In this document: positions 1 to 9,298 of the stretch, in pieces
Layout of the letters: each line of letters begins with the position of its first letter
How positions within the stretch are numbered: position 1 is the first letter of the stretch
Assembly (NCBI GenBank): GCA_003427395.1
Contig: BFEA01000340.1
Span: 1,106,158 to 1,170,157 of the forward strand
Direction: 5' to 3'
Length of the DNA stretch: 64,000 nucleotides
Source: Chara braunii
Taxonomy: Eukaryota; Streptophyta; Charophyceae; Charales; Characeae
Made by a program: the position numbers and the translations under genes
The notes under the pieces: model-generated
Seen by the model: the letters and a program-made list of their open reading frames with translations, nothing else
What the model was told of the DNA's origin: nothing
The model's database searches: none

Positions 1-1174
1 TGCACTCACGCCAAAGATAAAGATCCGCAACAACAAAGGCGCATTCGCCGTTAATTCCAATATGGCCCCGGGCCAATCATTCACTTAACTCCAATCATCG
101 ATCCTCATACCCGCACCGACGATTCCGCCCGTCGCGTGCTAATTCCCACCACTGCGATCGTCACCTCGCTGTCGTAAACTCGACACGATGCGCCCGGATG
201 GCTTAGGAGTCGAGAACGTGAGAGAGCTTCGCAGACGTGCTTGCGGGTTTTATAGTTGCGACAGGGGAGATAGAAGGGGGAGAAGGCGACCGGAAAGCTG
301 AGGTGTAAGAGGAGAAGCAGGAGGAGAAGACTTTGAGAAGAGTGCTCTACGAACGTCATGCTGATCCTTCGGAACTTAAGGTTCAATCAATCAGATTCGT
401 CGCGCGATAGGAAGGTCTTATCGATCTACGCACCTGATTGGCGAGCGGGAGTTATCGGGGGATTGACCGGGCGTCGTACGCCAGACTTAGAGGGTGTGAA
501 GAGAAAAGGCGCGAAACGTGGCGCAAGACGGGTCCAAGATTCAGATGATCAAGAAAGGGAAATGGGCGCGCGAAAATAAGGCGGGAGAGAGAGAGGGAGA
601 AGGAAAAACAGTTACGTGGAGAGAGAAAAAGGAGGGAGAAGGGAAGGGAGGCGCGCGAGGGAGCGATGCGGGGGACAGAGAGGAAGAAGTTTTTGCATGC
701 ATGGTGCCGTCAAAAAAAAAAAAAAAAAGGGCACTGAAATAGTTACAGCTTGCTTCTATCCTAATTCAAAAATTGAAATCATCATATTCGCGCGCGAAAA
801 AACAACGCGGGAACAGAAAATCCTACGTCTATTCGTATTTACACAAAATTCCGAGAGTTTTCCCCGACGCGCCCAAGAACATTCATGCACCCCAAAAGGA
901 CACGTCGAAGTTCCGCTTATCTCGGAATTCCCAACCACTGAGCCCAATTCCCAGTGCGCTCGGTAAAGCGCACGCAAATTTCCATGTATTTTCCGATTTT
1001 GCAAAAAGAAAAACATAACTCAGTAGTCGAAAAAGCTCTTCAAAAAGGAAAACGCGACACCCGAAACCGTCACCTGAAAGCAAGAAATCAAAACAGGGCT
1101 TTCCTGGGGTTGGTATGATACAAGCAAAAGAAAGGGTACGAAAGATAGCACGGGTCGGGGAGTGGTTCGTCACA
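1..1174 (-). repeat. 3' LTR of G1
   Basis: Direct repeat of 9299-10505. The plus-strand edges read TGCACTCACG and GTTCGTCACA, so the LTR has TG/CA ends in either orientation. The first base of the window coincides with the LTR edge. Purine-rich tracts and a poly-A run (about 711-728) are shared with the other LTR. Compared with the 5' LTR it lacks roughly 120 bp near position 210. Confidence 0.85.
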
Positions 1175-1575
1175 TATGTGACGCGCATGGGGTTCCAAAA
1201 TTATGCGATCTCCTGATTGCATGGCATGGCGAAAGAAAGAGGGCAGAACGGAGTGATGCATAAGGAACCAAGCATGTCAACAGAACAAACGAAGTACAAA
1301 GAACGATAACTGGATCGCGGATGAGATGGCGACAACATCCGTGGCAAGATCTCCGCGGCCCTGTCACATGCAACCCTCTGCCTCGTGGAGATCGTCCAGG
1401 TGACGCCATCATGGTCCATCCGACCTTCGTGTGCTCTGCACCCTTGCTCGTTGCAGTCCGTCGAATCAGCGCGTAGGTTGACGTCATCCTCGATGGCGTG
1501 ATCTTTGCGAAGCTTACTGATTCGTGTCGATGAAGGGAGGAGAGAAAAAAGGGGGAGGGGTCAAGTGAATGGGAT
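1175..1575. other. Non-coding stretch inside G1 next to the 3' LTR
   Basis: This lies between the 3' LTR and the last accessory ORF of G1. I see no convincing polypurine tract directly against the LTR on the coding strand. The plus strand is purine-rich at about 1530-1562, which is the wrong strand for a G1 polypurine tract. No conserved coding frame is visible. Confidence 0.5.
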
Positions 1576-2208
1576 CTACCACCGCCTAGTTGGAATGGGC
1601 CAGTAGAGGCGGTACATGCCGGGGATTTCGCGGGGATGACGGGGAGGGAGTGGGGGTAGGAAGCGATTCATCCCTTCCATTGTCACCGGAAGCTCCTCAT
1701 ATCGGATGATTCGATGGAAGCGGGGGAAGTGATCGCCACTGCGGGGGAGGGAAGCGAGGTAATCGCGATAGAAGGAGGAGAGGGTGCGAAAAAGCGCCGC
1801 TCGAAAGATCTTGAAGTGGCGGCAAGCGGGGATTGTCCCCGTGGCAACGCAGTAGACTTCTACGACATTGCTTTGCTCCCATGCAACGCTGAACAGCAGG
1901 AGATGCCAGCAGAATGTAGGAGCAGCGGACTGAAGGGAGGCGTGGGGGTAGATGGTGGCGAGTAGACGGGTAGAGTAGAAGTCGCGGAAGAGATGGGGAT
2001 GGAAAGGATGGGAAGGGAAGGTGATGGGGGTACGGATCTGCTCGAGGGTGAGGAAATCAAGAGGTCGGCGGGACAGCGTCCGAGGACGAAGGCCTATCGT
2101 CCGCATCAGTACGTGGGCAAACTGGGGGACGAGTGGGGCTGGAGGAGGAGGGGGATCGGCGCCATCTCCGTCGCGTGGTACTTGGGGTGGCGGCTGTAAG
2201 GCCGCCAT
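1576..2208 (-). CDS. G1 accessory ORF 3, unknown function
   Basis: An open frame of 210 codons from an ATG at 2208, with an internal ATG at 2106. It begins with a proline-rich stretch, followed by a mixed-composition region rich in Phe, Leu, His and Arg, without cysteine clusters, clear membrane spans or any motif I recognise. It overlaps the end of accessory ORF 2 by about 150 nt in another frame, so it could be a separate product or the continuation of ORF 2 after a frameshift. Its place between integrase and the 3' LTR is where some gypsy elements carry extra genes, but nothing here looks like an envelope protein. Not recognised. Confidence 0.45.
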   Translation of the reverse strand: MAALQPPPQVPRDGDGADPPPPPAPLVPQFAHVLMRTIGLRPRTLSRRPLDFLTLEQIRTPITFPSHPFHPHLFRDFYSTRLLATIYPHASLQSAAPTFCWHLLLFSVAWEQSNVVEVYCVATGTIPACRHFKIFRAALFRTLSSFYRDYLASLPRSGDHFPRFHRIIRYEELPVTMEGMNRFLPPLPPRHPREIPGMYRLYWPIPTRRW

Positions 2209-3085
2209 CTCCGGGCCTCGGCGGATCTGGATCCTTGGTCAGATTGCTACCGATGCGCAGGTTAGTCTCGCTGGCGAACTCCAACTGGTGCTTCCCAACG
2301 ACAATTTCTTCGCGTTTTCGCGCCGCTTCCGGATCTTCCGCCTCCGTTCCCGCACGCGTCGCTTCCTCCGGCGGGGCTTCCCTCTCGGACCCGGTTCCTT
2401 CTTCTTTCTCTTCCTCCTCACTCAGCTTGCCCTCACTACGTTCACTATGGCTTCCCTCCTCCGACATTTCCTTGTCGTCGTTTTCTTCTTCGTCGTCGTT
2501 GATCACCACTTCTTCTGCCCTCGGGTAGAAGGCATAAGGGATGATCTCGTGCGACTTCAGATACTCCTGCCGCGATGGTAGCGTATCCTCGTCCCTAGGT
2601 TCCTCCAAGCACGAAGTCCACTGAAGGTACCGATCCAAAGATCGCTCGAAAATGTACGGAGCAGGACTCTTGTCACTCTGAAAGTAGATGTCGGGCAAGA
2701 GCTCGTCTGCCAATTGCACGATCGGTGCGATGAGCTCCTGTGCAATCAACTGACGGCGACCCGGTTGTACCGATCCAAAGAGGAACCCAATAAGATCTCC
2801 TTCCTCATTAGTCCTCCAACCCTGTACGATCAGCAGCTCCGGATTCTCGATCCACGTGGGGTGCTCGATAGTGCCCATCCACTTCACTTGTACTCGGGTC
2901 AGGCAGAAGGACAACTCCTCAAAAGTCTCACGCCACAGTCGCCAATGTCCGGGATGGATAAGGGAGACCGAAAGAGGTTCGAATGAGAAGGAGAGAGAAG
3001 GGTGAAGATCGGATTGCCAGAAGGTGGGGAAGAAAGAGGGAAGACCAAAGATAGAGAGAGGAGCGAGAAGATTGGCGTGGTTCAT
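2057..3085 (-). CDS. G1 accessory ORF 2, acidic unknown protein
   Basis: A 342-codon frame from an ATG at 3085. Residues ~1-190 look globular with many Trp, Leu and Ile residues. Residues ~195-265 are strongly acidic (Asp/Glu/Ser runs), and the last ~55 residues are Pro/Ser/Arg-rich where the frame overlaps accessory ORF 3. The start overlaps the stop of accessory ORF 1 as TAATG at 3083-3087, an arrangement known in some retroelements and viruses to allow termination-reinitiation. I see no signal peptide or transmembrane segment. Its length, uninterrupted in a decayed element, suggests it was a real gene. Function unknown. Confidence 0.55.
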   Translation of the reverse strand: MNHANLLAPLSIFGLPSFFPTFWQSDLHPSLSFSFEPLSVSLIHPGHWRLWRETFEELSFCLTRVQVKWMGTIEHPTWIENPELLIVQGWRTNEEGDLIGFLFGSVQPGRRQLIAQELIAPIVQLADELLPDIYFQSDKSPAPYIFERSLDRYLQWTSCLEEPRDEDTLPSRQEYLKSHEIIPYAFYPRAEEVVINDDEEENDDKEMSEEGSHSERSEGKLSEEEEKEEGTGSEREAPPEEATRAGTEAEDPEAARKREEIVVGKHQLEFASETNLRIGSNLTKDPDPPRPGDGGLTAATPSTTRRRWRRSPSSSSPTRPPVCPRTDADDRPSSSDAVPPTS

Positions 3086-3564
3086 TAAGGATGGGGGAAG
3101 GGGACGAGGGTTGGAATCACAACTGGCCGCTCGCGTGGTACTCGGCGAATGTCGTCAAGGTCCGATGCAGAGATCGGAATGATGTTAATTCCTTCTCGAG
3201 CGAGGACGTGCTGCCACACGTTGGACACTTGCTCCGTCCACTCGCGCAGCGAGGCCAAGATCGCAGTATGCCTCTGCGGGTTGACCGAGCTGATGTCACC
3301 GGTGAATCCCGCCGCTGTGGTGACGTGGCTCGTTCTGGGACCCGCTCGCCGATGAACTGCAGTAACCTTCGCGAACACTAGCGCGTGAGGGCTTCCTTCT
3401 ATCCGAAACACTGCGGCGGCACAGATGCCTTCGTCGCAGAAGAATCGCATCAAACGACGAAGATCCGTATTGAGCCGAGGATGACAAACTTGCCGGATCT
3501 CCGAGATGTGGCCACGTGGCTGCCGCAACTGTGCGTCAAGAACCCGCTCCGTGATAAAACTCAT
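3085..3564 (-). CDS. G1 accessory ORF 1, unknown
   Basis: A 159-codon frame from the ATG at 3564. That ATG overlaps the stop of the integrase tail as ATGA (3561-3564), and the ORF's own stop overlaps the next start as TAATG. The frame is also open for ten codons upstream, but without an ATG. The protein has a mixed alpha/beta-like composition and no motif I can name. The two consecutive stop-start overlaps suggest that integrase tail, ORF 1 and ORF 2 were translated in sequence from one mRNA (inference). Confidence 0.5.
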   Translation of the reverse strand: MSFITERVLDAQLRQPRGHISEIRQVCHPRLNTDLRRLMRFFCDEGICAAAVFRIEGSPHALVFAKVTAVHRRAGPRTSHVTTAAGFTGDISSVNPQRHTAILASLREWTEQVSNVWQHVLAREGINIIPISASDLDDIRRVPRERPVVIPTLVPFPHP

Positions 3565-3944
3565 GGCGAGGTCGGAGAGGAGGACGAGGGACAAGAGGGA
3601 GAAAGAGGAGAGAGGGTTAGATCGTCGTCGTTTTCTTCGCTTTCCAAAAAAGAGGGGGCAGGAAGATCGGAAGGAGGAAGGAAACGGAGGTAGGAGGTAT
3701 GTCGAACGATGGGGACGGAGCTATGGCTTGCGCTAGCCTCTGGTGCGATACGCATCGTGTTGGCGCCGTTGGGTCCGAGTTCGACAACGCGAAAACAACC
3801 AGAAAACTTGGGAGCGAGTTTCCAGTCGCGTGCACCTTTACGTACCTGCACTAGGTCCCCCAATTTATATTGGTACTGGGGCCCAGCATTCCCGTTCTGA
3901 GCCTCATAGTTGCGGACCTGTCTACCGTGGGCCAGTTCGGTCAT
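3561..3944 (-). pseudogene. G1 integrase C-terminal domain and tail
   Basis: This continues the integrase reading frame after one TAA codon at 3948-3950. It holds the small barrel-like C-terminal domain typical of gypsy integrases: a YKLGDLVQVRK segment, then APKFSGCFRVVELG and TMRI. The domain normally follows the catalytic core and binds DNA or chromatin. The tail after it is acidic and then Ser/Pro-rich. It ends in TGA overlapping the ATG of the next ORF. The single TAA could be an inactivating mutation or a readthrough site; I favour mutation because other G1 frames are also broken. Confidence 0.75.
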
Positions 3945-3947
3945 CCT

Positions 3948-5285
3948 TTACCTTTTCCGGGCTAGCTTCGGAACGGCCCGTTCCATTAAGTCGGCGTACC
4001 TCTTGGCCTTGGCTTTGAGGGACGCACGCGTGTCTCTTCCCCCTGCTTCGTCAATTTCCGAGTTACCCCGGTAATCGACACAGGGGAGGCTATTAGTTCG
4101 AAGCTGAAAGGGGGTGAACCCCGTAGACTCATGAGGGGTGGCCCGGTGGATCCCGACGATCTGATATACGATTTCGGGCCAAGAACGCGTGTCGTGTGCC
4201 GCTAAGTTCCTGCGAAGGGCGTTTTTAATCATACGGTTGGCATTCTCGGCCAACCCGTTCGACTGGGACACGTGGGGTGCCGTATGTCGGAGCGTGACGC
4301 CCCTTTGCGCTAGTAATTCTTCTACCTCACCTTTAAATTCAGATCCATTATCGGTTAGAATTTCTTCCGTATCTAGATGGGTATAGAGGAACCGTTCGAT
4401 GTACGTGGCTATTTCTGCGGCTTTTCGGGTCTTACAGGGATAGACTTCGATGTATTTGGAAAAGTGGTCAATTAATACTAATAAAATAGAATATCCGCAG
4501 CGGCTTGGGCCAGGTGGTACGTCAATATCGGTCGTGTCCATACTGACTCGCTGGAAAGGACACTCTGCTTTCGTTGGTACGATCGTGTTTGGTCCTTGTA
4601 TGGGGGCGCGATTAGCGGCACAGACCAGACAGTTAGCGACAATGTATTTGACATCATCTCGTTTATTGGACCATCGGTTCTGGTCTACAGTTGCCTCAGT
4701 GACACGTATCGTGAAATGAGCGGCCTGTTCCTCGTGAACAGATCGGATCCAATCATATCTCTGGAATGGATGAGGAACCGTTAACCACGAACCCGATCCG
4801 TCAGTTTTACGCTTTTCCAAATGACCGTTGATCCATCGATAGTCCCGAGATCTCTCGGTTGCCCTACGTCTGTTGTGTTTGGTGCGGTTACCCAATGATA
4901 GCCCTGCTAATTTCGCCAATAAAATTTTATCTGTCCAAACCTCCACTCGTCGGTATTTTTCGTCGTATTCAGGGCCGTCCGTACGGGCGGCCTCGAATCG
5001 AACCTCCGTGGGGAGCTTGTTCGTTCTACATAGGGGGCACTTCCATTCCTTGCTATTTGTTCGATATCGTACACAGGCCCCGTGTGCACGATTGACACAC
5101 GTGGCACATTCTACCCAATCGACAAACCGAGTTTCAAAGGGATGACAGTCGACCCCGTAAACTCGTGCAATGCGCATGCAAAAATAACAGAATTTATCGG
5201 GGAGGGTGGCAAAGAAAGCTGAGGAAGTAAGAGGGGCATAATTAGTAGGAGAAGAAGGGGTTGTGAAGGCCGGCGGGGTAGTCAT
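3948..5285 (-). CDS. G1 integrase with N-terminal PHD finger
   Basis: A 445-codon frame from an ATG at 5285, the first ATG after an in-frame stop at 5340-5342. Residues 33-86 form a C4HC3 PHD finger: C33, C36, C60, C63, H68, C71, C83 and C86, with Trp two residues before C83. PHD fingers commonly read histone H3 tails. Then come the retroviral-type HHCC zinc site (VHEEQAAH ... CLVC) and the catalytic core with the first Asp in SMDTTDI, the second in LTDNGSEF and the Glu in NGLAENANR. The C-terminal domain follows after one in-frame TAA. The frame differs from RNase H and starts 70 nt after its stop, so integrase may be a separate ORF. Function: inserts the cDNA; the PHD finger may guide target choice (inference). 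Confidence 0.85.
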   Translation of the reverse strand: MTTPPAFTTPSSPTNYAPLTSSAFFATLPDKFCYFCMRIARVYGVDCHPFETRFVDWVECATCVNRAHGACVRYRTNSKEWKCPLCRTNKLPTEVRFEAARTDGPEYDEKYRRVEVWTDKILLAKLAGLSLGNRTKHNRRRATERSRDYRWINGHLEKRKTDGSGSWLTVPHPFQRYDWIRSVHEEQAAHFTIRVTEATVDQNRWSNKRDDVKYIVANCLVCAANRAPIQGPNTIVPTKAECPFQRVSMDTTDIDVPPGPSRCGYSILLVLIDHFSKYIEVYPCKTRKAAEIATYIERFLYTHLDTEEILTDNGSEFKGEVEELLAQRGVTLRHTAPHVSQSNGLAENANRMIKNALRRNLAAHDTRSWPEIVYQIVGIHRATPHESTGFTPFQLRTNSLPCVDYRGNSEIDEAGGRDTRASLKAKAKRYADLMERAVPKLARKR

Positions 5286-5355
5286 GATGACAGAGGGGAA
5301 GAGACGAAACTGAATTGTGGAGAGAGTAGGGCAGGCAAATTAGTCCTCGTGTCAC

Positions 5356-6192
5356 TTATTGCTTCAACAAAATCTCCACTTGGCCGTACCGAGGTCCAAT
5401 CTTCTGCTCGGGTTCGTTCCACGGAATCACCTTCTCACTTTTCAGAACTTTCTCAAGCCTGTGTAACCGTGTCAATCCATCCGCGTTCCCGTGTCTCTCG
5501 TGCTTCCGATGACGGATGTCAAAGTCCATGCTCTGCAGCACTGTTGCCCATCGCCCGATCATGCCCGAGTAATCCTTCGACTTCTTCAGAGCCAACAGGG
5601 GCTCATGATCAGTCACCAGGGTGAACTTTCGCCCATACAGGTAAGCACGAAAGTGACTGATTCCCTAGAGAGCCGCATAGCATTCTCCCGTCGGTGCGGC
5701 GTAGTTGCGTTTGCAGGCAGGTACAGATTTGGACGCATACTCCACCACACTCTCGAGTCCGCTTGGTCCCACCTGGGCAAGGATCGCCGAAATCGCCTCT
5801 GGCTGCCAGTCAGTGATGAGAACAAAAGGCTTTTCGGGATCCGGTCTTATAAGGATCGGGGCCGAAATGAGAGCAGCCTTGAGTTTGAAAAACGCTTGAT
5901 CGCACTCCGGCGTCCAGATCAACGGCTGATCCTTGCGCAGGAGGTTTGTGAGGGGTCCCGCAATCGCCGCGAAGCCCTTGATGAATCTTCGATAGTACAA
6001 GGCTAGGCCCAGAAAGGCGCGAACTTGCGTGATAGTGGTAGGCACTGGCGCGTCCCTGATAGCTGCCACCTTCTGCGGCTCCGGTTGGAGTCCCTTGTCT
6101 GTCACCACGTGCCCCAGAAAAGAAATGGTGGTGAGGAAAAATTGACACTTCTCAAGCGCCACCTTGAAACCTGCATCTCGTAACGCATGCAT
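5356..6192 (-). pseudogene. G1 reverse transcriptase thumb/connection and RNase H
   Basis: The first segment (6192-5668) contains FLGHVVTDKGLQPEPQKV and the LGLALYYRRFIKGFA connection motif, then the start of RNase H (PFVLITDWQPEAISAILAQ, where gypsy RNase H usually has TDAS). A TAG at 5665-5667 falls where related proteins have Trp (AAL*GISHFRAYL). The same frame then continues 5616-5356 with the typical LVTDHEPLLAL and DFDIRHRKHERHGNADGLTR motifs of RNase H. It joins the reverse transcriptase frame upstream by a frameshift near 6210-6220. Confidence 0.85.
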
Positions 6193-6212
6193 TGCCCATT
6201 CGATGTGCTGCA

Positions 6213-7385
6213 GTGTCCCTCATAGGAACTCGAATATACTAGGATGTCATCCATGTATACTCCACGCTGTGTCGAACGAGTCTTCCGTACGAAATCCTAA
6301 AAGACCATATTCATGTCCCGCTGAAAAGTTGCAGGAGCATTGCAGATACCCATCGGACATCGAATCCATTGCCACGTGCCTTCGAAAAGCACAAACACTG
6401 TTTTCGGTCGATCTTCCTCTCGGACAAGAAGATGATGGAACCCATGACGAACATCAAATTTGTTGAAAAATCGAGCACTCCCAATCGCATCCAATAACTC
6501 ATCAATCCGGGGGAGGGGATACACATCTTTAATCGTGATATCATTCAGTTTTCGATAATCAATGCAAATGCGAATCCCCCCTGCCTTCTTAGGTACGATC
6601 ACTACAGGGAAAGACCATGGTCGTATAGTGGGTTCGATCCATCCATTAGCTTTGAACTCCTTAATCCGTTGAAAAGCGGCTGCTCGTTGAGCTAGCGAGT
6701 ATCGGTAGGGAGTGCAACTAATGGGCGGATGATCTCCCGTGCGAATAGCATGTTCAATTACATTAGTTAACCCAATATCATTGTCATGCACGCTCANCAC
6801 TTCTGCGTAACCATTCAATACACAGATTAGCGACTTCCGAAATTCCGCGGGAACGTGACTCGGGAGGGGGATCGTCGATTCCCCGGACATATTAAGGGGC
6901 ATATCGATCCCATCATCCGACCGTTCCTGCCGCTCATGGACACTAGAGAAAATGGAACCACTGGTGCGAACAGAAAAGATAGTTGCTATCATCTGGGACT
7001 CAGCGGGGCTGATCATCACTGTTTTTTTAGTTTCAACGTCAGTTTCTGAACCAACCGAAGTCGGTTCCACAGTTAGTCCTGTTTGATCCGTCATTTCTTG
7101 CATTAGATTCGACACATCACTTACCGGTGCTTCCGCTTCTTGTTTAATCAAGGCGATAGTGGCTCCTGTCGTTAGTAATGACCGGGGTGGGAAAACAGAA
7201 ACGTCCAAATACTGTTCCGTTTGCTGATAACGCGTTCGTAAGGAAAGAGTTCCCTCATACAAGGTGCGAGGGGGTTCCAAATCATCAGCCAGATCGGAAA
7301 CTTGTAATATGGGTTCCCCGAGGAGGACAGAAGGACTGACCTGGGTTGTTTTCGGCGGAACCTTTTTCTGCAGCTTCCCTTTCAA
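6213..7385 (-). pseudogene. G1 reverse transcriptase N-terminal half
   Basis: The frame contains recognised gypsy reverse transcriptase motifs in order: PVVIVPKKAGGIRICIDYRKLND, YPLPRIDELLDAIGSARFFNKFDV, CPMGICNAPATFQRDM, then a TAG at 6297-6299, and in the same frame VYMDDILVYSSS with the catalytic YMDD at 6246-6257. The upstream ~190 residues are the protease/linker region, but I see no convincing aspartic-protease DTG/DSG. One ambiguous base lies at 6797. The enzyme copies the element RNA into DNA in cytoplasmic particles. It is inactive here because of the stop and the following frameshift. Confidence 0.88.
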
Positions 7386-7523
7386 GGTCGGACTTCAAAG
7401 GTGATCAATAAACAAATCTCGAGCGGATTTCTCGTCTCGCCCGGATTTACCCAATGTGGTTTGAAACCGATCAACGAAATCGGGTAACAGTTCCCCTGGT
7501 CCTTGGGGTCAATTTTTGAGTAC

Positions 7524-7880
7524 TTACCAGGCGGCATCTTCACTAACCGTGTCAAATCGAGCCAAGAATGCACGCTTAAACGTCTCCCAATCTACCCATG
7601 TATGCTTTCTACACCAGTCGTGTGATGTATTGCGGAGTAGTAACGTTAGAACACAGGGAAAATCGACTGCGAGGTAATTTTGACCTTCGACAGCTTCCAA
7701 CCAAGCCTCGGGATGGGTATGGTTGGGGAAGAAGGGGAAGGGGGCGGGGATGCTAACGATCACCCTAGTACCGTCCACCATTGGTATTGCTGGCGCAGCC
7801 ACACTAGACTGAGACCTAGTTACGGGGCGATCTCGACGAGCTAGTTGAGGGTGTCTCCTACCTCTCGCCAGTTCGACTTT
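7524..7880 (-). pseudogene. G1 gag (capsid-type) fragment
   Basis: The frame is open from about 7880; the first ATG in it is near 7781. It contains the retrotransposon gag signature: HPEAWLEAVE, a short helix, then SHDWCRKHTWVDWETFKRAFLARF. It is followed by a stop at 7524, and no zinc knuckle is seen between here and pol at 7385, so gag is truncated. Gag normally forms the particle in which reverse transcription takes place. Confidence 0.7.
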
Positions 7881-8136
7881 CTATCATCAGAACCGACACG
7901 TGTCGACTCCGATACCAACCTCACGCCCTGTGCTGTCTTTCGTTCGGAGTGTTAAGCAGGCGGAAAGAGGCCCAGAAAAACAGCAAGATGGGGTGTGCCA
8001 AGGATTTTTGGAAATTGAGTGTGGGGACACAGATGGAACTGNAATCCCCCGTNTTGGTCCGATGGAGCTAGTCGATTATTTTCGCGCGNCGCGGAACGCG
8101 CGCGNGGACATGGCGCGAAAACAGAGAGATACAAAT
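7881..8136. other. Spacer shared with the 59.2-kb region
   Basis: No ORF. About 7914-8010 resembles 59,215-59,300, sharing AACCTCACGCCC and GTGTGCCAAGGATTTTTGG. This shows that this part of G1 and the region at 59.2-59.9 kb belong to one repeat family. Confidence 0.6.
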
Positions 8137-8846
8137 TCAATNCAAAAANTATTGTCGGGCTTCCCACCGGGCTACAGCCCGTCNCTTGGAACGGAAAGGC
8201 TCNGACACGCTTCTCGTGTCTCGTTTCCATATCAGATCTCGTCGTCGTTCGNTGGTTAGTTCCGAGTCTGTCGTGGATGGTCTNAGNCGAGTGGCTCTTT
8301 CCTTATGCTCGTCCTCACCCCGTATTTGGTAGTGGACGCCTTTCGATTCGTAGCAATCGAAACGCTNGCACTCAGTGCACAAGGTTCGAGGCCAATGAGN
8401 CGCCACTGCCGCCCACAGAATGACGATCAATTCGTTAAAGGGGAGCAATATCGAGTAGGGTGGGAAATGGGTATCGATAATGACAAANCCCGCATCTACG
8501 AATCCAGAACAACGATTTTCGGGAGGGAAGAAGTATTGTCCGCTGATTCGTGCGACGACTTCTCGTACGTCCCACTCACATACACNTGTCCTTTCCTCGT
8601 TATAGGGAAAATATCGCGTTGGGATGGGAGATACGGGAGGCTGNCGCCCAATCGAAGGATGCTTGTCAGTCCACATATCAATCAATCACAAATATCCCTG
8701 AGACGTCATTAGCGACAAAAATCATTCGCGCAATCCTCANTCAATCCTTCTTGACACGAGAGAGGGAGCAAACACACTCATCAGCTTGGTGGCTTGGCTG
8801 CTGATGTCGTGCAGCATAAGGCAGATTGGCATGCGCAGTGCATTCN
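8042..8846. other. Cluster of single ambiguous bases
   Basis: About twenty isolated N positions occur here, unlike the long N runs elsewhere. Isolated ambiguities inside a repeat suggest a consensus built from mixed repeat copies or poor read support. Proteins read through here have uncertain residues. Confidence 0.7.
8137..8676 (-). CDS. Conserved unknown ORF upstream of gag (CEWD family)
   Basis: The frame runs from an ATG at 8676 and contains many ambiguous bases, so its exact end is uncertain. It reads along its length like the ORF at 59,399-59,899: VCEWDV versus ICEWDI, IIDTHFPPY versus ILETDFPPY, LLPFNELIVILWAAVA versus VLPFHSLAIIPWRAIA, HWP...CTEC versus YWP...CSEC. The match is clear at protein level although the nucleotides have diverged, which suggests past selection on the protein. 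It lies between the 5' LTR and gag on the coding strand. I do not recognise the family. Confidence 0.5.
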   Translation of the reverse strand: MWTDKHPSIGXQPPVSPIPTRYFPYNEERTXVCEWDVREVVARISGQYFFPPENRCSGFVDAXFVIIDTHFPPYSILLPFNELIVILWAAVAXHWPRTLCTECXRFDCYESKGVHYQIRGEDEHKERATXXRPSTTDSELTXERRRDLIWKRDTRSVXEPFRSKXRAVARWEARQXFLX

Positions 8847-9197
8847 GAACTACATGTCTAAACACTCTTGCATTCTCGAACAAAATTCCCACGACAATCG
8901 CCTAATAAAAAAAAAGAGTCACACATTTCCATACATGCATTCACTGTGGAAGGTGCGAAAATGAGATATGCATTGGAGAAGACGAATTGCACAGTACACA
9001 CGCATCCACCATTCACAAGACAAAAAGGCGGGGTCCTTGTGTAGGAGGATTACCTAGGAAACTAATGGAAGAGTTCCGGAAGAAGTTCTTTTACCCAAGG
9101 GAAGCGCACCGATTCGCTCCTACTCAGGTGAGATAGACAAAGACAATCAATCGAGACACATCATTATTCAAAAGTAAAGAAAAGAGAAGGGGGGGGG

Positions 9198-9249
<52 letters not shown>

Positions 9250-9280
9250 AGATAGGTGATGACCAGATCCGAAAGAGAGA
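8700..9280. other. G1 5' leader, no gene seen
   Basis: This lies between the conserved unknown ORF and the primer binding site on the coding strand. Apart from the G-run and GA microsatellite at 9189-9246 I see no coding sequence or motif. Confidence 0.5.
9189..9246. repeat. Poly-G plus (GA)n microsatellite
   Basis: A run of about 12 G is followed by about 23 GA units in the untranslated leader of G1. Confidence 0.95.
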
Positions 9281-9298
9281 CATTTGACATGACTGCCA
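9281..9298 (-). promoter_or_regulatory. G1 primer binding site candidate
   Basis: Read on the minus strand, the 18 nt immediately after the 5' LTR are TGGCAGTCATGTCAAATG. A site starting TGG directly against the LTR CA end is what pairing with a tRNA 3' CCA end requires. The tRNA species is not identified. Confidence 0.6.

Noticed and set aside
2057-3085. Envelope-like gene in G1
   Set aside because: No signal peptide, transmembrane anchor or cysteine pattern; the protein is acidic and basic in blocks.
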